Of a DNA stretch of 64,000 nt, positions 8,403 through 15,794 are shown one piece after another. The first letter of the stretch is position 1. Each line of letters starts with the position of its first letter. Below the pieces are notes generated by a model that did no database searches, had not been told where the DNA came from, and was given only the letters and a program-made list of their open reading frames with translations. Source of the stretch: Streptomyces atroolivaceus (GTDB lineage Bacteria; Actinomycetota; Actinomycetes; Streptomycetales; Streptomycetaceae); assembly GCF_000717025.1 (NCBI RefSeq), contig NZ_JNXG01000001.1:434001-498000 (forward strand), written 5' to 3'. The translations under genes and the position numbers were made by a program.

Positions 8403-8430
8403 TTGCATTTAATAAGCGTCTGCAATTATT
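8403..8430. promoter_or_regulatory. Candidate MarR operator between marR-like and MFS genes
   Basis: An AT-rich patch inside GC-rich DNA has two nested inverted repeats: TTGCA at 8403-8407 with TGCAA at 8421-8425, and AATAA at 8411-8415 with TTATT at 8426-8430. It lies midway in the divergent promoter region. The call rests on position and symmetry only. Confidence 0.45.
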
Positions 8431-8478
8431 GTGGGCGCCCGTAAGGCGCAGATGCAACCTTTAGGGAAGGTGACACCC

Positions 8479-9717
8479 ATGCCACTCGCGCTCCTCGCCC
8501 TTGCCATTGGGGCATTCGGTATCGGCACCACCGAGTTCGTGATCATGGGATTGCTTCCCGACGTCGCGGTGGACTTCCAGGTCTCGATCCCCGCCGCAGG
8601 GTTCCTGGTCACGGGCTATGCCCTGGGTGTGGTCCTCGGCGCTCCGCTGATGACCGTCCTGGGTACCCGCGTGACCAGAAAACGGATGCTGATGCTCCTC
8701 ATGGGGCTGTTCATCGTGGGGAACGTGGTCTCCGCACTGGCACCCGTCTTCGGTGTCATGCTTGCCGGACGGGTCATCGCCTCACTCGCCCATGGTGCGT
8801 TCTTCGGTATCGGCTCGGTTGTGGCCGCTGATCTCGTCGCGCCGGAGAAGAAGGCGGGAGCCATCGCCATGATGTTCACCGGCCTCACCGTCGCCAACGT
8901 CGTCGGGGTCCCGCTGGGGACCTTCGTCGGCCAGAACTTCGGCTGGCGCGTCACGTTCTTCGTCGTCGCGGGACTTGGGGTCCTGGGGCTTCTCGGTGTG
9001 GCCAAGCTCGTTCCCGAGCAGCCGAAGCCCGAGGGAGTACGGATCCGTCACGAGCTCGCAGCGTTCCGCAACGTGCAGGTCCTGCTCGCCATGGCGATGA
9101 CGGTCCTCGGCTTCGGAGGCGTTTTCGCGGCGATCACCTACATCACCCCGATGATGACGGAGACCGCCGGCTTCGCGACGTCGTCGGTCACGTGGCTGCT
9201 GGTCCTCTTCGGGCTCGGCATGGTCGGCGGAAATCTGCTCGGTGGCAAGTTCGCCGACCGACATCTGATGCCGATGCTGTACGTGTCGCTCGGCGCACTC
9301 GCCGCTGTTCTGGCCCTGTTCACGCTGACCGCGCACAACAAGCTCGCCGCCGCGGTGACCATCGTCCTCATCGGAGCTCTTGGCTTCGCGACCGTGCCGC
9401 CGCTCCAGAAGCGGGTCCTGGACCAGGCAGCCGGTGCGCCCACCCTGGCCTCGGCCGTCAACATCGGTGCCTTCAACCTGGGGAACGCGCTCTCCGCATG
9501 GCTCGGCGGCATCGTCATCGCGGCCGGGCTCGGATACACCGCCCCCAACTGGGTCGGCGCCGTACTCGCAGCCTCCGCGCTGCTCCTGGCAGTGCTCTCC
9601 GGTGCGCTCGAGCGCCGGACGGTCAACGGTGACCAGGCGGTTGCCTCTCCCGGCCCTGCCTCAGGCGCCGGCCCCGGCGAGTCGGTCCCCACGGCTTCAG
9701 CACCGATATCGCGGTGA
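8479..9717 (+). CDS. MFS transporter, DHA1 family (AraJ/chloramphenicol-exporter type)
   Basis: This is a predicted 12-helix proton-driven exporter in the cell membrane, 412 residues. The start ATG follows AGGGAAGGTGAC. It begins with ALLALAIGAFGIGTTEFVIMGLLPDVA, typical of the AraJ/Cml subfamily, and the family motif A region GTRVTRKRMLM lies between TM2 and TM3. ASLAHGAFFGIGSVVAADLV also matches this subfamily. The C-terminus has a short Ser/Pro/Gly tail. It is divergent from the MarR-type regulator, suggesting induction by a drug or a metabolite. Its last 95 bp overlap the tail of a decayed gene on the other strand. Confidence 0.88.
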   Translation: MPLALLALAIGAFGIGTTEFVIMGLLPDVAVDFQVSIPAAGFLVTGYALGVVLGAPLMTVLGTRVTRKRMLMLLMGLFIVGNVVSALAPVFGVMLAGRVIASLAHGAFFGIGSVVAADLVAPEKKAGAIAMMFTGLTVANVVGVPLGTFVGQNFGWRVTFFVVAGLGVLGLLGVAKLVPEQPKPEGVRIRHELAAFRNVQVLLAMAMTVLGFGGVFAAITYITPMMTETAGFATSSVTWLLVLFGLGMVGGNLLGGKFADRHLMPMLYVSLGALAAVLALFTLTAHNKLAAAVTIVLIGALGFATVPPLQKRVLDQAAGAPTLASAVNIGAFNLGNALSAWLGGIVIAAGLGYTAPNWVGAVLAASALLLAVLSGALERRTVNGDQAVASPGPASGAGPGESVPTASAPISR

Positions 9718-9950
9718 TGAAGACGTACGTGGCCGCGGCCACCGAGGGTGCGACGACCAGATCGACGCGGGTCGTCCCCCGGGCCGCGGCCTCGATGCCC
9801 GGTCGGAGCGAAAAGATCGACAGTCCAGTGGTGATCATGGTCAGCCAGAGCTTCGTCCAGACCCAGCGGTGCCTGACCAGGCCCACGGGGCGCCGAGTGG
9901 CAGCGGCAGGCCGATGCAAGGGAAAGCACTATGTGAGCGGCGAGGATGCT
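9623..9950 (-). pseudogene. Remnant of an integral membrane protein gene (internal deletion and frameshift)
   Basis: On the minus strand one frame carries an N-terminal-like helix ILAAHIVLSLA (about 9947-9915). Another frame, from about 9889, carries GLVRHRWVWTKLWLTMITT, then a further helix-like segment including SLRPGIEAAARG. In streptomycete membrane proteins of this kind (DUF2269-like; assignment from memory) these segments are separated by two further helices. Here they almost abut in different frames, so most of the middle has been lost. There is no Shine-Dalgarno or intact start. The tail runs antisense into the MFS gene. Confidence 0.55.
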
Positions 9951-10107
9951 TCGGTGAACAGGACGCCTGAGTGGTTTCACGTGAAACACGATGGCGGCCA
10001 CGGAGGACGCGGCCATCCGACCGCGGGAGTAACCACGGCTACCTGTGCCTCGGCGTACGCGGCGTGCCGGGCCTGCTCCTCGTATCGCCTCGCTCCGAGG
10101 ACAGGCG
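9718..10107. other. Gene-poor 390-bp stretch with pseudogene and parS
   Basis: It contains most of the membrane-protein remnant (to 9950) and parS site 3. Between 9990 and 10107 no start or recognisable product is seen, although a minus-strand frame there (ARRYEEQARHAAYAEAQVAV) has coding-like codon use and may be another decayed fragment. Confidence 0.5.
9974..9987. promoter_or_regulatory. parS site 3
   Basis: Exact GTTTCACGTGAAAC, in the gap between the decayed membrane-protein gene and the Nudix gene. The surrounding 9718-10107 stretch holds no intact gene. Confidence 0.95.
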
Positions 10108-10587
10108 TCAGCCCAGATCGGGCGCGTGCATCGCGCGTACACCCTCGATGTTGGCATCCAGATAGTGCCGAAGAGACAGGGGGACGAGGTGTACGGCCGC
10201 GATTCCGACGCGGCTGAACGGCACACGGACCACCTCGTACTCGCCACAGGGCTCGTCGATCTCGGGCCCGTGCCGACGCGTCAGGTCCATCGAAGCGAGT
10301 CGGCAGACGAAGAAGTGCTGCACCTTCACGCCTTTTACGCCGCCGCCGGCGATGTGCTCGACGGTGTCGACGAAGCAGGGCACGACATCGACGACCTTGG
10401 CACCGAGCTCTTCGTCGACCTCCCGGTGCAGTGCGTCGACCACGGTGGCGTCCTCCGGCTCGACGCCACCGCCCGGCGTGATCCAGTACGGGTCGACTCC
10501 GGGCTTGGTGCGCTTGATCAGGATGAGGTCATCGCCGTCGAGCAGGACGGCGCGTGCTGTGCGCTTGACCACGGGGCGTTCGGTCAT
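10108..10587 (-). CDS. NUDIX hydrolase
   Basis: This is a predicted pyrophosphohydrolase that cleaves nucleoside diphosphates linked to another moiety (X). The 159-residue protein has a complete Nudix box, GGGVEPEDATVVDALHREVD followed by EELGA, with the catalytic REVDEE glutamates present. The start was chosen at the ATG before TERPVVKRTARAV; the longer upstream frame overlaps the LysR gene and lacks similarity. Its substrate cannot be told from sequence. It is transcribed in the same direction as the LysR-type gene 52 bp upstream. Confidence 0.88.
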   Translation of the reverse strand: MTERPVVKRTARAVLLDGDDLILIKRTKPGVDPYWITPGGGVEPEDATVVDALHREVDEELGAKVVDVVPCFVDTVEHIAGGGVKGVKVQHFFVCRLASMDLTRRHGPEIDEPCGEYEVVRVPFSRVGIAAVHLVPLSLRHYLDANIEGVRAMHAPDLG

Positions 10588-10639
10588 GGCAAGAGAGTGG
10601 CCCGGGAAACCCCATCTGAAACGCGTGGCGGCCGGCCGG

Positions 10640-11536
10640 TCACCAGTCCACCGCAGCACGCACCAGCCACTCGTGCGCCCGCGCAATGTGCGGGAGTCCG
10701 AGTGTGCCGGTCCTCGCGACGAGGAAGTACGTGCGCAACGGCGGTACCGGGGGGTCGAGCAGCGCCACTACTTCGCCTCGCTCCAGTGCGCTCTCGCAGA
10801 GGTAGCGCGGAAGAACGGCGAGGCCCGCGCCCGCTGCCGCGCACTCCAGCACCGCGCGGAGATCCGGTGCGATCACGGCGGCGGCAGCGGCCGGACGGCT
10901 GTCGAAGACCGTCGCCCAGTAGCGGGAGACCAGGGGAAGGCTTTCGTGGACCTCGACCACCGGCAGTTGCTCCAGCAGTACGGAACCCTTGTGCCGCAGC
11001 GCCCCGGGTCCCAGGCGTCCCGCCCAGCGCGGGGCTGCGACCAGGACGTGCTCCTCGTCGCAGAGGGTGGTCGATATCAGGAGCCCACCCCGCGGACGGG
11101 CGGTCGTGATGGCCAGATCGTGATGTCCGGCGGCCAGCCCGTCCAGCGATTCCTCGGTGTTCGCGGCGAAGGTGCTGCGCAGCGTCAGCCCTTGGGAGAT
11201 CAGCGGGGTGAGGGCGGGCAGCGCCCGTACGGAGGTGAACTCGGGGGGCCCGGCCAGGTGCAGTGTCCTGGTCCCCGAACCCTCGTCGAGTCCCGCCTCG
11301 ACGATGTCGACCAGAGCGTCCAGGTGAGGGGCTGCTCGGTGGGCGAGCTCGTCGCCGACGGTGGTCGGGGTCACTCCACGGGCCCTGCGAAGGAAGAGCG
11401 GGCGGCCCAGTTGCCGCTCCAGCGTGCGTATCTGCGAGGTGACGGCCGGCTGGGAGAGCCCGAGCAGGGCGGCGGCCCGGGTGAATGAACCGGCCCGGTG
11501 CACCGTGACGAACGTGCGCAGCAGGGCCAGGTCCAC
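10640..11536 (-). CDS. LysR family transcriptional regulator
   Basis: This 298-residue protein has an N-terminal winged helix-turn-helix (LRTFVTVHRAGSFTRAAALL, then GLSQPAVTSQIRTLERQLG, about 5-48) and a C-terminal periplasmic-binding-like effector domain (from about 90). Its length is standard. LysR regulators usually act on a neighbouring divergent gene, but here neighbours on both sides run the same way, so the target may be its own promoter or the Nudix gene downstream. A direct repeat 70-90 bp upstream of the start is a candidate binding site. Confidence 0.92.
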   Translation of the reverse strand: MDLALLRTFVTVHRAGSFTRAAALLGLSQPAVTSQIRTLERQLGRPLFLRRARGVTPTTVGDELAHRAAPHLDALVDIVEAGLDEGSGTRTLHLAGPPEFTSVRALPALTPLISQGLTLRSTFAANTEESLDGLAAGHHDLAITTARPRGGLLISTTLCDEEHVLVAAPRWAGRLGPGALRHKGSVLLEQLPVVEVHESLPLVSRYWATVFDSRPAAAAAVIAPDLRAVLECAAAGAGLAVLPRYLCESALERGEVVALLDPPVPPLRTYFLVARTGTLGLPHIARAHEWLVRAAVDW

Positions 11537-11607
11537 GGCTCGCCCCCTAACCTCCGCGACGATGCGCCGTCCCGCACCGTCCCCTCGTGAACGCCCAACG
11601 ATAAAAA

Positions 11608-11629
11608 TGTCGATAGGTCGCTGTCGATA
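11608..11629. promoter_or_regulatory. TGTCGATA direct repeat upstream of LysR gene
   Basis: TGTCGATA occurs at 11608-11615 and again at 11622-11629, start-to-start 14 bp, in a locally AT-rich stretch 72 bp before the LysR start codon. It could be an autoregulatory site, judged by position only. Confidence 0.35.
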
Positions 11630-11739
11630 CTGTGATTGGACACTGACGCAGAGTCAACTAGCCTTGTCCAGACGGTTCTCAGCGCAAGAACCGGGGCGGT
11701 CCGAGTCATGAGGGGGGAGGCTCGGACCGCTCGTCCCGC

Positions 11740-11787
11740 GCAGGACCGGCCCGGTGGACGGGGACGCCCGTCCCGGGCCGGTCCTGC
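11740..11787 (-). terminator. Hairpin terminator after the cystathionine lyase-like gene
   Basis: A perfect 15-bp stem (11740-11754 with 11773-11787; GCAGGACCGGCCCGG and its complement) with an 18-nt loop ends 19 nt downstream of the stop of the minus-strand gene at 11807. Confidence 0.85.
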
Positions 11788-11806
11788 CAGGCCCGTAGGG
11801 GAGTGG

Positions 11807-12937
11807 TCAGCGCCCGGACGCGTCCAGCGCCCGCATCACGTCTGCCAGCAGGTCCTCGGGGTCCTCGGCGCCGACCGAGAAGCGGACGAAACCCTCCGGC
11901 ACCGCGTCCCCGCCCCAGCGCGCCCGGCGCTCGGCCGTGGACCGTACGCCGCCGAAGCTCGTCGCTTCCTCGACGAGGCGCAGCCCCGCCAGAAAACGTT
12001 CCGCGGTGGCCCTGTCCGCCAGGACGAACGAGACCACGGAGCCGAAGCGCCGCATCTGCCGGACCGCGGTCGGGTACGAAGGGTCGTCGGGCAGCCCCGG
12101 ATACCGGAGCCCTGTCACGTCCGTGCGCTCGGCCAAGGCCTCGGCGAGTGCCAGCGCGGTCGTGCACTGGCGGTCGATGCGCAGCTGCAGCGTGGCCAGC
12201 GAACGGTGCGCCAGCCAGGCCTCCATGGGGCCCGGAATGGCTCCGACCACCTTGCGCCAGCGCCGCACTCCGGCCGAGAGCCGCGGGTCGAGGCAGCTCA
12301 CATGGCCGAGGAGGATGTCCCCGTGCCCGGTCATGCCCTTCGTGTCGCTGGCCACCGAGAAGTCCGCCCCCAGCTCGAGGGGCCGCTGGCCGAGAGGGGT
12401 GGCGAGGGTGTTGTCGACCGCGACCAGGACTCCCGCGGCGTGCGCGGCCTCGACGAGCCTGCGCACATCACAGACGTCGAGCCCGGGGTTGGAGGGAGTC
12501 TCGATCCACAGCAGCTTCGCCCCGTCGAGGAGCTCCAGCTGGGCGTCGCCGCCGGTCGGCGCGGTCCGTACCTCGACGCCGTACGCCTCCAGCTGCTCCC
12601 GCACCAGAGGAAGCGCCTGATAGCCGTCGTCGGGCAGGACCACGGTGTCACCCGTGCGTGCCTGTGACAGCAGTACCGCCGAGATGGCGGCCATACCCGA
12701 GGCGAAGACCGTGGTCTCGACCTGCTCCCCCGGCGCCTCCAGCTCGCCGATGGCGCGCTCGAGATGGGTCCAGGTGGGATTCGTCTCCCGGCCGTAGGTG
12801 TAGGGACCGACGGGCTCGCCGGACAGATGGAAGTGCGCGGCGAAGACCGGACCGGGAAGTGTGGGCTCGTACTGCTCCGGTTCGGGCAGGCCTGCCCGTA
12901 CGGCCCGTGTCCCGTCGCCCGTGGTGCTCATGTTCAT
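11807..12937 (-). CDS. PLP-dependent Cys/Met metabolism enzyme (cystathionine gamma-lyase/synthase family)
   Basis: The family carries out gamma- or beta-elimination or replacement on cystathionine and homocysteine derivatives in trans-sulfuration. The 376-residue protein has the PLP-phosphate loop FASGMAAISAVLL (about 78-90), the IETPSNP motif (145-151), VDNTLATP (174-181) and the Schiff-base lysine in SDTKGMTGHGD (K200). YTYGRETNPT (46-55) is the usual tetramer-contact motif. Whether it makes or breaks cystathionine is not decidable here. A second in-frame ATG two codons in has better Shine-Dalgarno spacing. A strong terminator follows. Confidence 0.9.
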   Translation of the reverse strand: MNMSTTGDGTRAVRAGLPEPEQYEPTLPGPVFAAHFHLSGEPVGPYTYGRETNPTWTHLERAIGELEAPGEQVETTVFASGMAAISAVLLSQARTGDTVVLPDDGYQALPLVREQLEAYGVEVRTAPTGGDAQLELLDGAKLLWIETPSNPGLDVCDVRRLVEAAHAAGVLVAVDNTLATPLGQRPLELGADFSVASDTKGMTGHGDILLGHVSCLDPRLSAGVRRWRKVVGAIPGPMEAWLAHRSLATLQLRIDRQCTTALALAEALAERTDVTGLRYPGLPDDPSYPTAVRQMRRFGSVVSFVLADRATAERFLAGLRLVEEATSFGGVRSTAERRARWGGDAVPEGFVRFSVGAEDPEDLLADVMRALDASGR

Positions 12938-12996
12938 TCCCTCGTCTCTCCCCGGTGTTCACCGGTCCGCTGTGCACTGTGTCATCAGGGGGCGGA

Positions 12997-13374
12997 TCAG
13001 TCCTCGTCGGGGAGCACCACGTTGAGCGCCCAGGACACGACCGCGATGATCAGACCGCCCAGGACCGCGGTCCAGAAGCCGTCGACATGGAAGTCCAGGT
13101 CGAAGAGCCCGGCCAGCCAGGAGGTAAGCATCAGCATCAGAGCGTTGACCACAAGTGTGATCAGCCCGAGCGTCAGGATGAACAGAGGCAGGGTGAGCAG
13201 CTTCACCACCGGCTTGACGACGAAGTTCACCACGCCGAACAGCAAAGCCACGACGATCAGCGTGAGCACCTTGCGCCCGGTGTCGTCACCAGTCAGCGTG
13301 ATGTCCTGAAGCAACCAGATGGCGACGGCCAGCGCACCCGCGTTGGCGATCGTCTTGACTACGAAATTCTTCAT
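12997..13374 (-). CDS. Small integral membrane protein of the phage holin 4 / DUF360 type
   Basis: About 125 residues with four hydrophobic helices: AGALAVAIWLLQDI, VLTLIVVALLFGVVNFVVKPV, LLTLPLFILTLGLITLVVNAL and WTAVLGGLIIAVVSWALNVVL. The NFVVKPVVKLLTLPLFILTLG pattern is characteristic of this widespread family of unknown function; the holin name is by similarity and no lysis role is implied. The start chosen is the ATG before KNFVVKT; a GTG seven codons upstream is possible. It is divergent from the cupin gene. Confidence 0.85.
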   Translation of the reverse strand: MKNFVVKTIANAGALAVAIWLLQDITLTGDDTGRKVLTLIVVALLFGVVNFVVKPVVKLLTLPLFILTLGLITLVVNALMLMLTSWLAGLFDLDFHVDGFWTAVLGGLIIAVVSWALNVVLPDED

Positions 13375-13452
13375 GTGTCTGATCGTGGCAGACACGACCG
13401 GTGGCGGTCACCGGCGGGACTGATCAGCACGGGCGCGAGGGGCGGACGGACG

Positions 13453-13770
13453 ATGAAGGCATTCAGACTGGACGAGCTGGAGGCGGAACGCGCTGCCAAC
13501 GACGGCGCTTACCTGCAGTTCATCCGGGAACGCAACATGTCCGTCGGGCTGTACGCCCTCGACGCCGGCGCGCTCGACCCCCAGCAGCCGCACAAGCAGG
13601 ACGAGGTGTACCTCGTCGTCAGCGGTCGCGCCTCACTCACGGTCGGCACGGAGACCACACAGGTCGCGCGGGGGAGCGTCGTGTACGTGCCGGCGGGGGC
13701 CGCCCACAAGTTCCACCACATCACCGAGGACCTCCGGGTGATGGTGATCTTCTCGCCGCCGGAGGGCTGA
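13453..13770 (+). CDS. Cupin-domain protein
   Basis: This is a 105-residue single-domain cupin. Residues HKQDEVYLVVSGRASL (about 47-62) match cupin motif 1, although the usual first H-x-H reads HKQDE, and GSVVYVPAGAAHKFHHI (about 76-92) matches motif 2 with its metal-binding His. It probably folds as a metal-binding beta barrel; the reaction is unknown. The ATG start is preceded by GAGGGG; the long upstream frame is antisense to other genes. It starts about 80 bp from the divergent membrane-protein gene. Confidence 0.85.
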   Translation: MKAFRLDELEAERAANDGAYLQFIRERNMSVGLYALDAGALDPQQPHKQDEVYLVVSGRASLTVGTETTQVARGSVVYVPAGAAHKFHHITEDLRVMVIFSPPEG

Positions 13771-13921
13771 GCGCCCAGGGGTTCCACCGCCGCCGGACTC
13801 ACCTGGCCCCCGGGGTTCCCTAGGGGATCACTCAGGGGACTTCAAGGGATCCCGGGCGCCCGTCGGGCACCCCCACGCCTCTAGCATCGAAGCAGGAACT
13901 CATAGAGACGAGGTAACGGCG

Positions 13922-14137
13922 ATGTCGGTGCGGCAGATTTTCGCGGGGATGCCCTGGTGGGTGAAGTGGGTCGCGGTGCCTCTGATCGCGATCGTCGTGT
14001 TCGGCGGCCTGATCGCCAGCGTGGTCGGGTTCGTCATCGGACTGCTGTTCAAGGTGCTGGTGTTCGTCGTCCTCGTCGGTGGTCTGATCTTCGTCGTGCG
14101 GAAGTTCCTCTCCTCCTCCGAGCGCAGCGACTGGTAG
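13922..14137 (+). CDS. Small membrane protein (DUF5326-like)
   Basis: A 71-residue protein with two adjacent hydrophobic segments (VAVPLIAIVVFGGLIASVV and LVFVVLVGGLIFVV), a conserved-looking N-terminus MSVRQIFAGMPWWVKW and a short polar tail ending SSERSDW. The Shine-Dalgarno is GAGGTAA, 6 nt before the ATG. It lies upstream of ssgR in the position of a conserved streptomycete small membrane protein (from memory). Function is unknown. Confidence 0.85.
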   Translation: MSVRQIFAGMPWWVKWVAVPLIAIVVFGGLIASVVGFVIGLLFKVLVFVVLVGGLIFVVRKFLSSSERSDW

Positions 14138-14146
14138 TCATGGCGG

Positions 14147-14179
14147 GCGGGCCCGGTCACGCGGAGTCCGGGGGCCCGC
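14147..14179 (+). terminator. GC-rich hairpin after the small membrane protein gene
   Basis: Arms GCGGGCCCGG (14147-14156) and CCGGGGGCCCGC (14168-14179) pair with a 2-nt bulge, 9 nt after the stop at 14137. It is the likely transcription end before the ssgR promoter region. Confidence 0.6.
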
Positions 14180-14424
14180 GTGAAGGGTCGGCGATTTCGC
14201 GGATTAGCCCAGCTGAGCTAAGTCCAGGACGAAACCTCACTCGTGACGGAACGTGCCGATACAGTGGCGTACCGCTGCCGCCAGCTTGGAAATGACGGTC
14301 CGTCACCATCCTGCCCAGTGGTTTGTGCGACCGTCCGGTCTCCGGACCCCAGGCTCGCGGCGGGCCCGTGGGGGCGGCCCCCTCGGGAGGGCTGAGAGCC
14401 CGTCACCATGCCTGGGGGTGACCT

Positions 14425-15192
14425 GTGACCACGGCATCGAGTACCGCTGTCCCGACGTTGATCGGATCGGTTCAGCGGGCGTTGCGACTTATGGAGGCTG
14501 TGGGCACCCATCGGGACGGTGCCCCGGCGAAGCAGCTCGCCCGGGAGGCCGGGCTTCCCCTCCCCACCGCCTATCACCTGTTGCGCACCCTGACCCATGA
14601 GGGGTATCTCCGCAGGGAGAACGGCGTCTTCCTGTTCGGAGCCGCAGCCGAGCGGCTGGGCGGAGGTCCCGCGACTCCGCGGCCCGGAGTGATCGTGGAG
14701 TCGCTCGCCCACTGGGCGGACGTCATCGGGGCGCCCGTGTACTGCGCCCTGTACAAGGACGGCGAGATCGAGATGGTCGCGGTGGCCGAGACTCCCGCTG
14801 TCCCCGCCGTGCGCGAATGGGCGTCGTTCCGTGAGACCGGACATGCCCACGCCCTCGGGCAGTGTCTCCTCGGCCAGCTCGACGAGCGTGCGCGTGAGGA
14901 TCATCTGGACCGGCACCCTGTCCGGCCGCTCACGCGCTACTCCGTAAGAGACCGTCAGGCGTTCCTGCACCGGCTGAGATCGATGGAACGTACGGAACCT
15001 GTCGTCGAACGGCAGGAGTACGTCCTGGGGACGGTCTGTGCCGCCATTCCGATCACTGTCGGTTCCGCCGTGGCGGCGATGGCTGTTTCTCTCCCCCTGC
15101 ACCAAGAAGAACGGTTGCTCCCCGCAGTCGAACAACTACGCTGCGAAGTGACCACCCTCTTGCGCTCGTTCGTGTTCTCTATCAGTATCTGA
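14425..15192 (+). CDS. ssgR: SsgR, IclR-type activator of ssgA
   Basis: This is a transcriptional activator of ssgA, linking sporulation onset to cell-division control in streptomycetes. The 255-residue protein has an N-terminal winged helix (about 15-75: GSVQRALRLMEAVGTHRDGA, KQLAREAGLPLPTAYHLLRT, then LTHEGYLRRENGVF) and an IclR-type effector domain (from about 90), including the REWASFRETGHAHALGQCLL stretch. It starts at a GTG with the Shine-Dalgarno GGGGGTGA. ssgA follows after about 100 bp, an arrangement known from S. coelicolor and S. griseus. The inter-gene gap is relatively AT-rich and should hold the ssgA promoter. Confidence 0.95.
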   Translation: MTTASSTAVPTLIGSVQRALRLMEAVGTHRDGAPAKQLAREAGLPLPTAYHLLRTLTHEGYLRRENGVFLFGAAAERLGGGPATPRPGVIVESLAHWADVIGAPVYCALYKDGEIEMVAVAETPAVPAVREWASFRETGHAHALGQCLLGQLDERAREDHLDRHPVRPLTRYSVRDRQAFLHRLRSMERTEPVVERQEYVLGTVCAAIPITVGSAVAAMAVSLPLHQEERLLPAVEQLRCEVTTLLRSFVFSISI

Positions 15193-15293
15193 AAAATCAC
15201 TCCTTGTGATCTGCTATCGCGTGCACCACGATGGCGTCAATAGGGCCACGGGGGATCATTCCTGGCCAGATTCATCTACTGCGGGGTTGAACG

Positions 15294-15731
15294 ATGCGCG
15301 AGTCGGTTCAAGCAGAGGTCATGATGAGCTTCCTCGTCTCCGAGGAGCTTTCCTTCCGTATTCCGGTGGAGCTCCGGTACGAGGTCAGCGATCCGTATGC
15401 GATTCGGATGACCTTCCACCTGCCAGGTGACGCCCCCGTCACCTGGGCATTCGGCCGTGAGCTGCTGCTCGACGGCCTCAACAGCCCCAGTGGTGACGGT
15501 GATGTCCACATCGGCCCGACCGAGCCCGAAGGTCTGTCGGACGTGCATATCCGCCTTCAGGTGGGCGCTGACCGTGCGCTCTTCAGGGCCGGCACGGCAC
15601 CTCTCGTGGCTTTTCTCGACCGGACGGACAAGCTGGTGCCACTGGGGCAGGAGCACACGCTGGGTGACTTCGACGGAAGCCTGGAAGAGGCGCTGGGCCG
15701 CATCCTCGCCAAGGAACAGAACGCCGGCTGA
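15294..15731 (+). CDS. ssgA: SsgA, sporulation-specific cell division protein
   Basis: SsgA-like proteins steer sites of septum formation and cell-wall remodelling in sporulating actinobacteria; SsgA enhances septation and with SsgB helps place FtsZ rings. The 145-residue protein starts MRESVQAEVMMSFLVSEELS and matches the S. griseus/S. coelicolor protein over its whole length (from memory), including RYEVSDPYAIRMTFHLP and the FDGSLEEALGRILA C-terminus. It has no catalytic motifs; the family folds as a whirly-type trimer. It lies directly behind its activator gene ssgR. It is convergent with the YibE/F gene 63 bp away. Confidence 0.97.
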   Translation: MRESVQAEVMMSFLVSEELSFRIPVELRYEVSDPYAIRMTFHLPGDAPVTWAFGRELLLDGLNSPSGDGDVHIGPTEPEGLSDVHIRLQVGADRALFRAGTAPLVAFLDRTDKLVPLGQEHTLGDFDGSLEEALGRILAKEQNAG

Positions 15732-15794
15732 ACAGGAAGGTCCGGCTGAACACCGAACACCGGCCGTCCACGTCCATGCGTCCGGTGCCCTGGC

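Noticed and set aside
12997..13374. Prophage lysis gene (holin)
   Set aside because: The family name is misleading; there is no endolysin or other phage gene nearby and the family is widespread in bacterial chromosomes.
14387..14424. Second TPP-like element (GGGCTGAGAGCCC) before ssgR
   Set aside because: Only a CTGAGAG coincidence; the other half (ACCTG...TAATGC) is absent.
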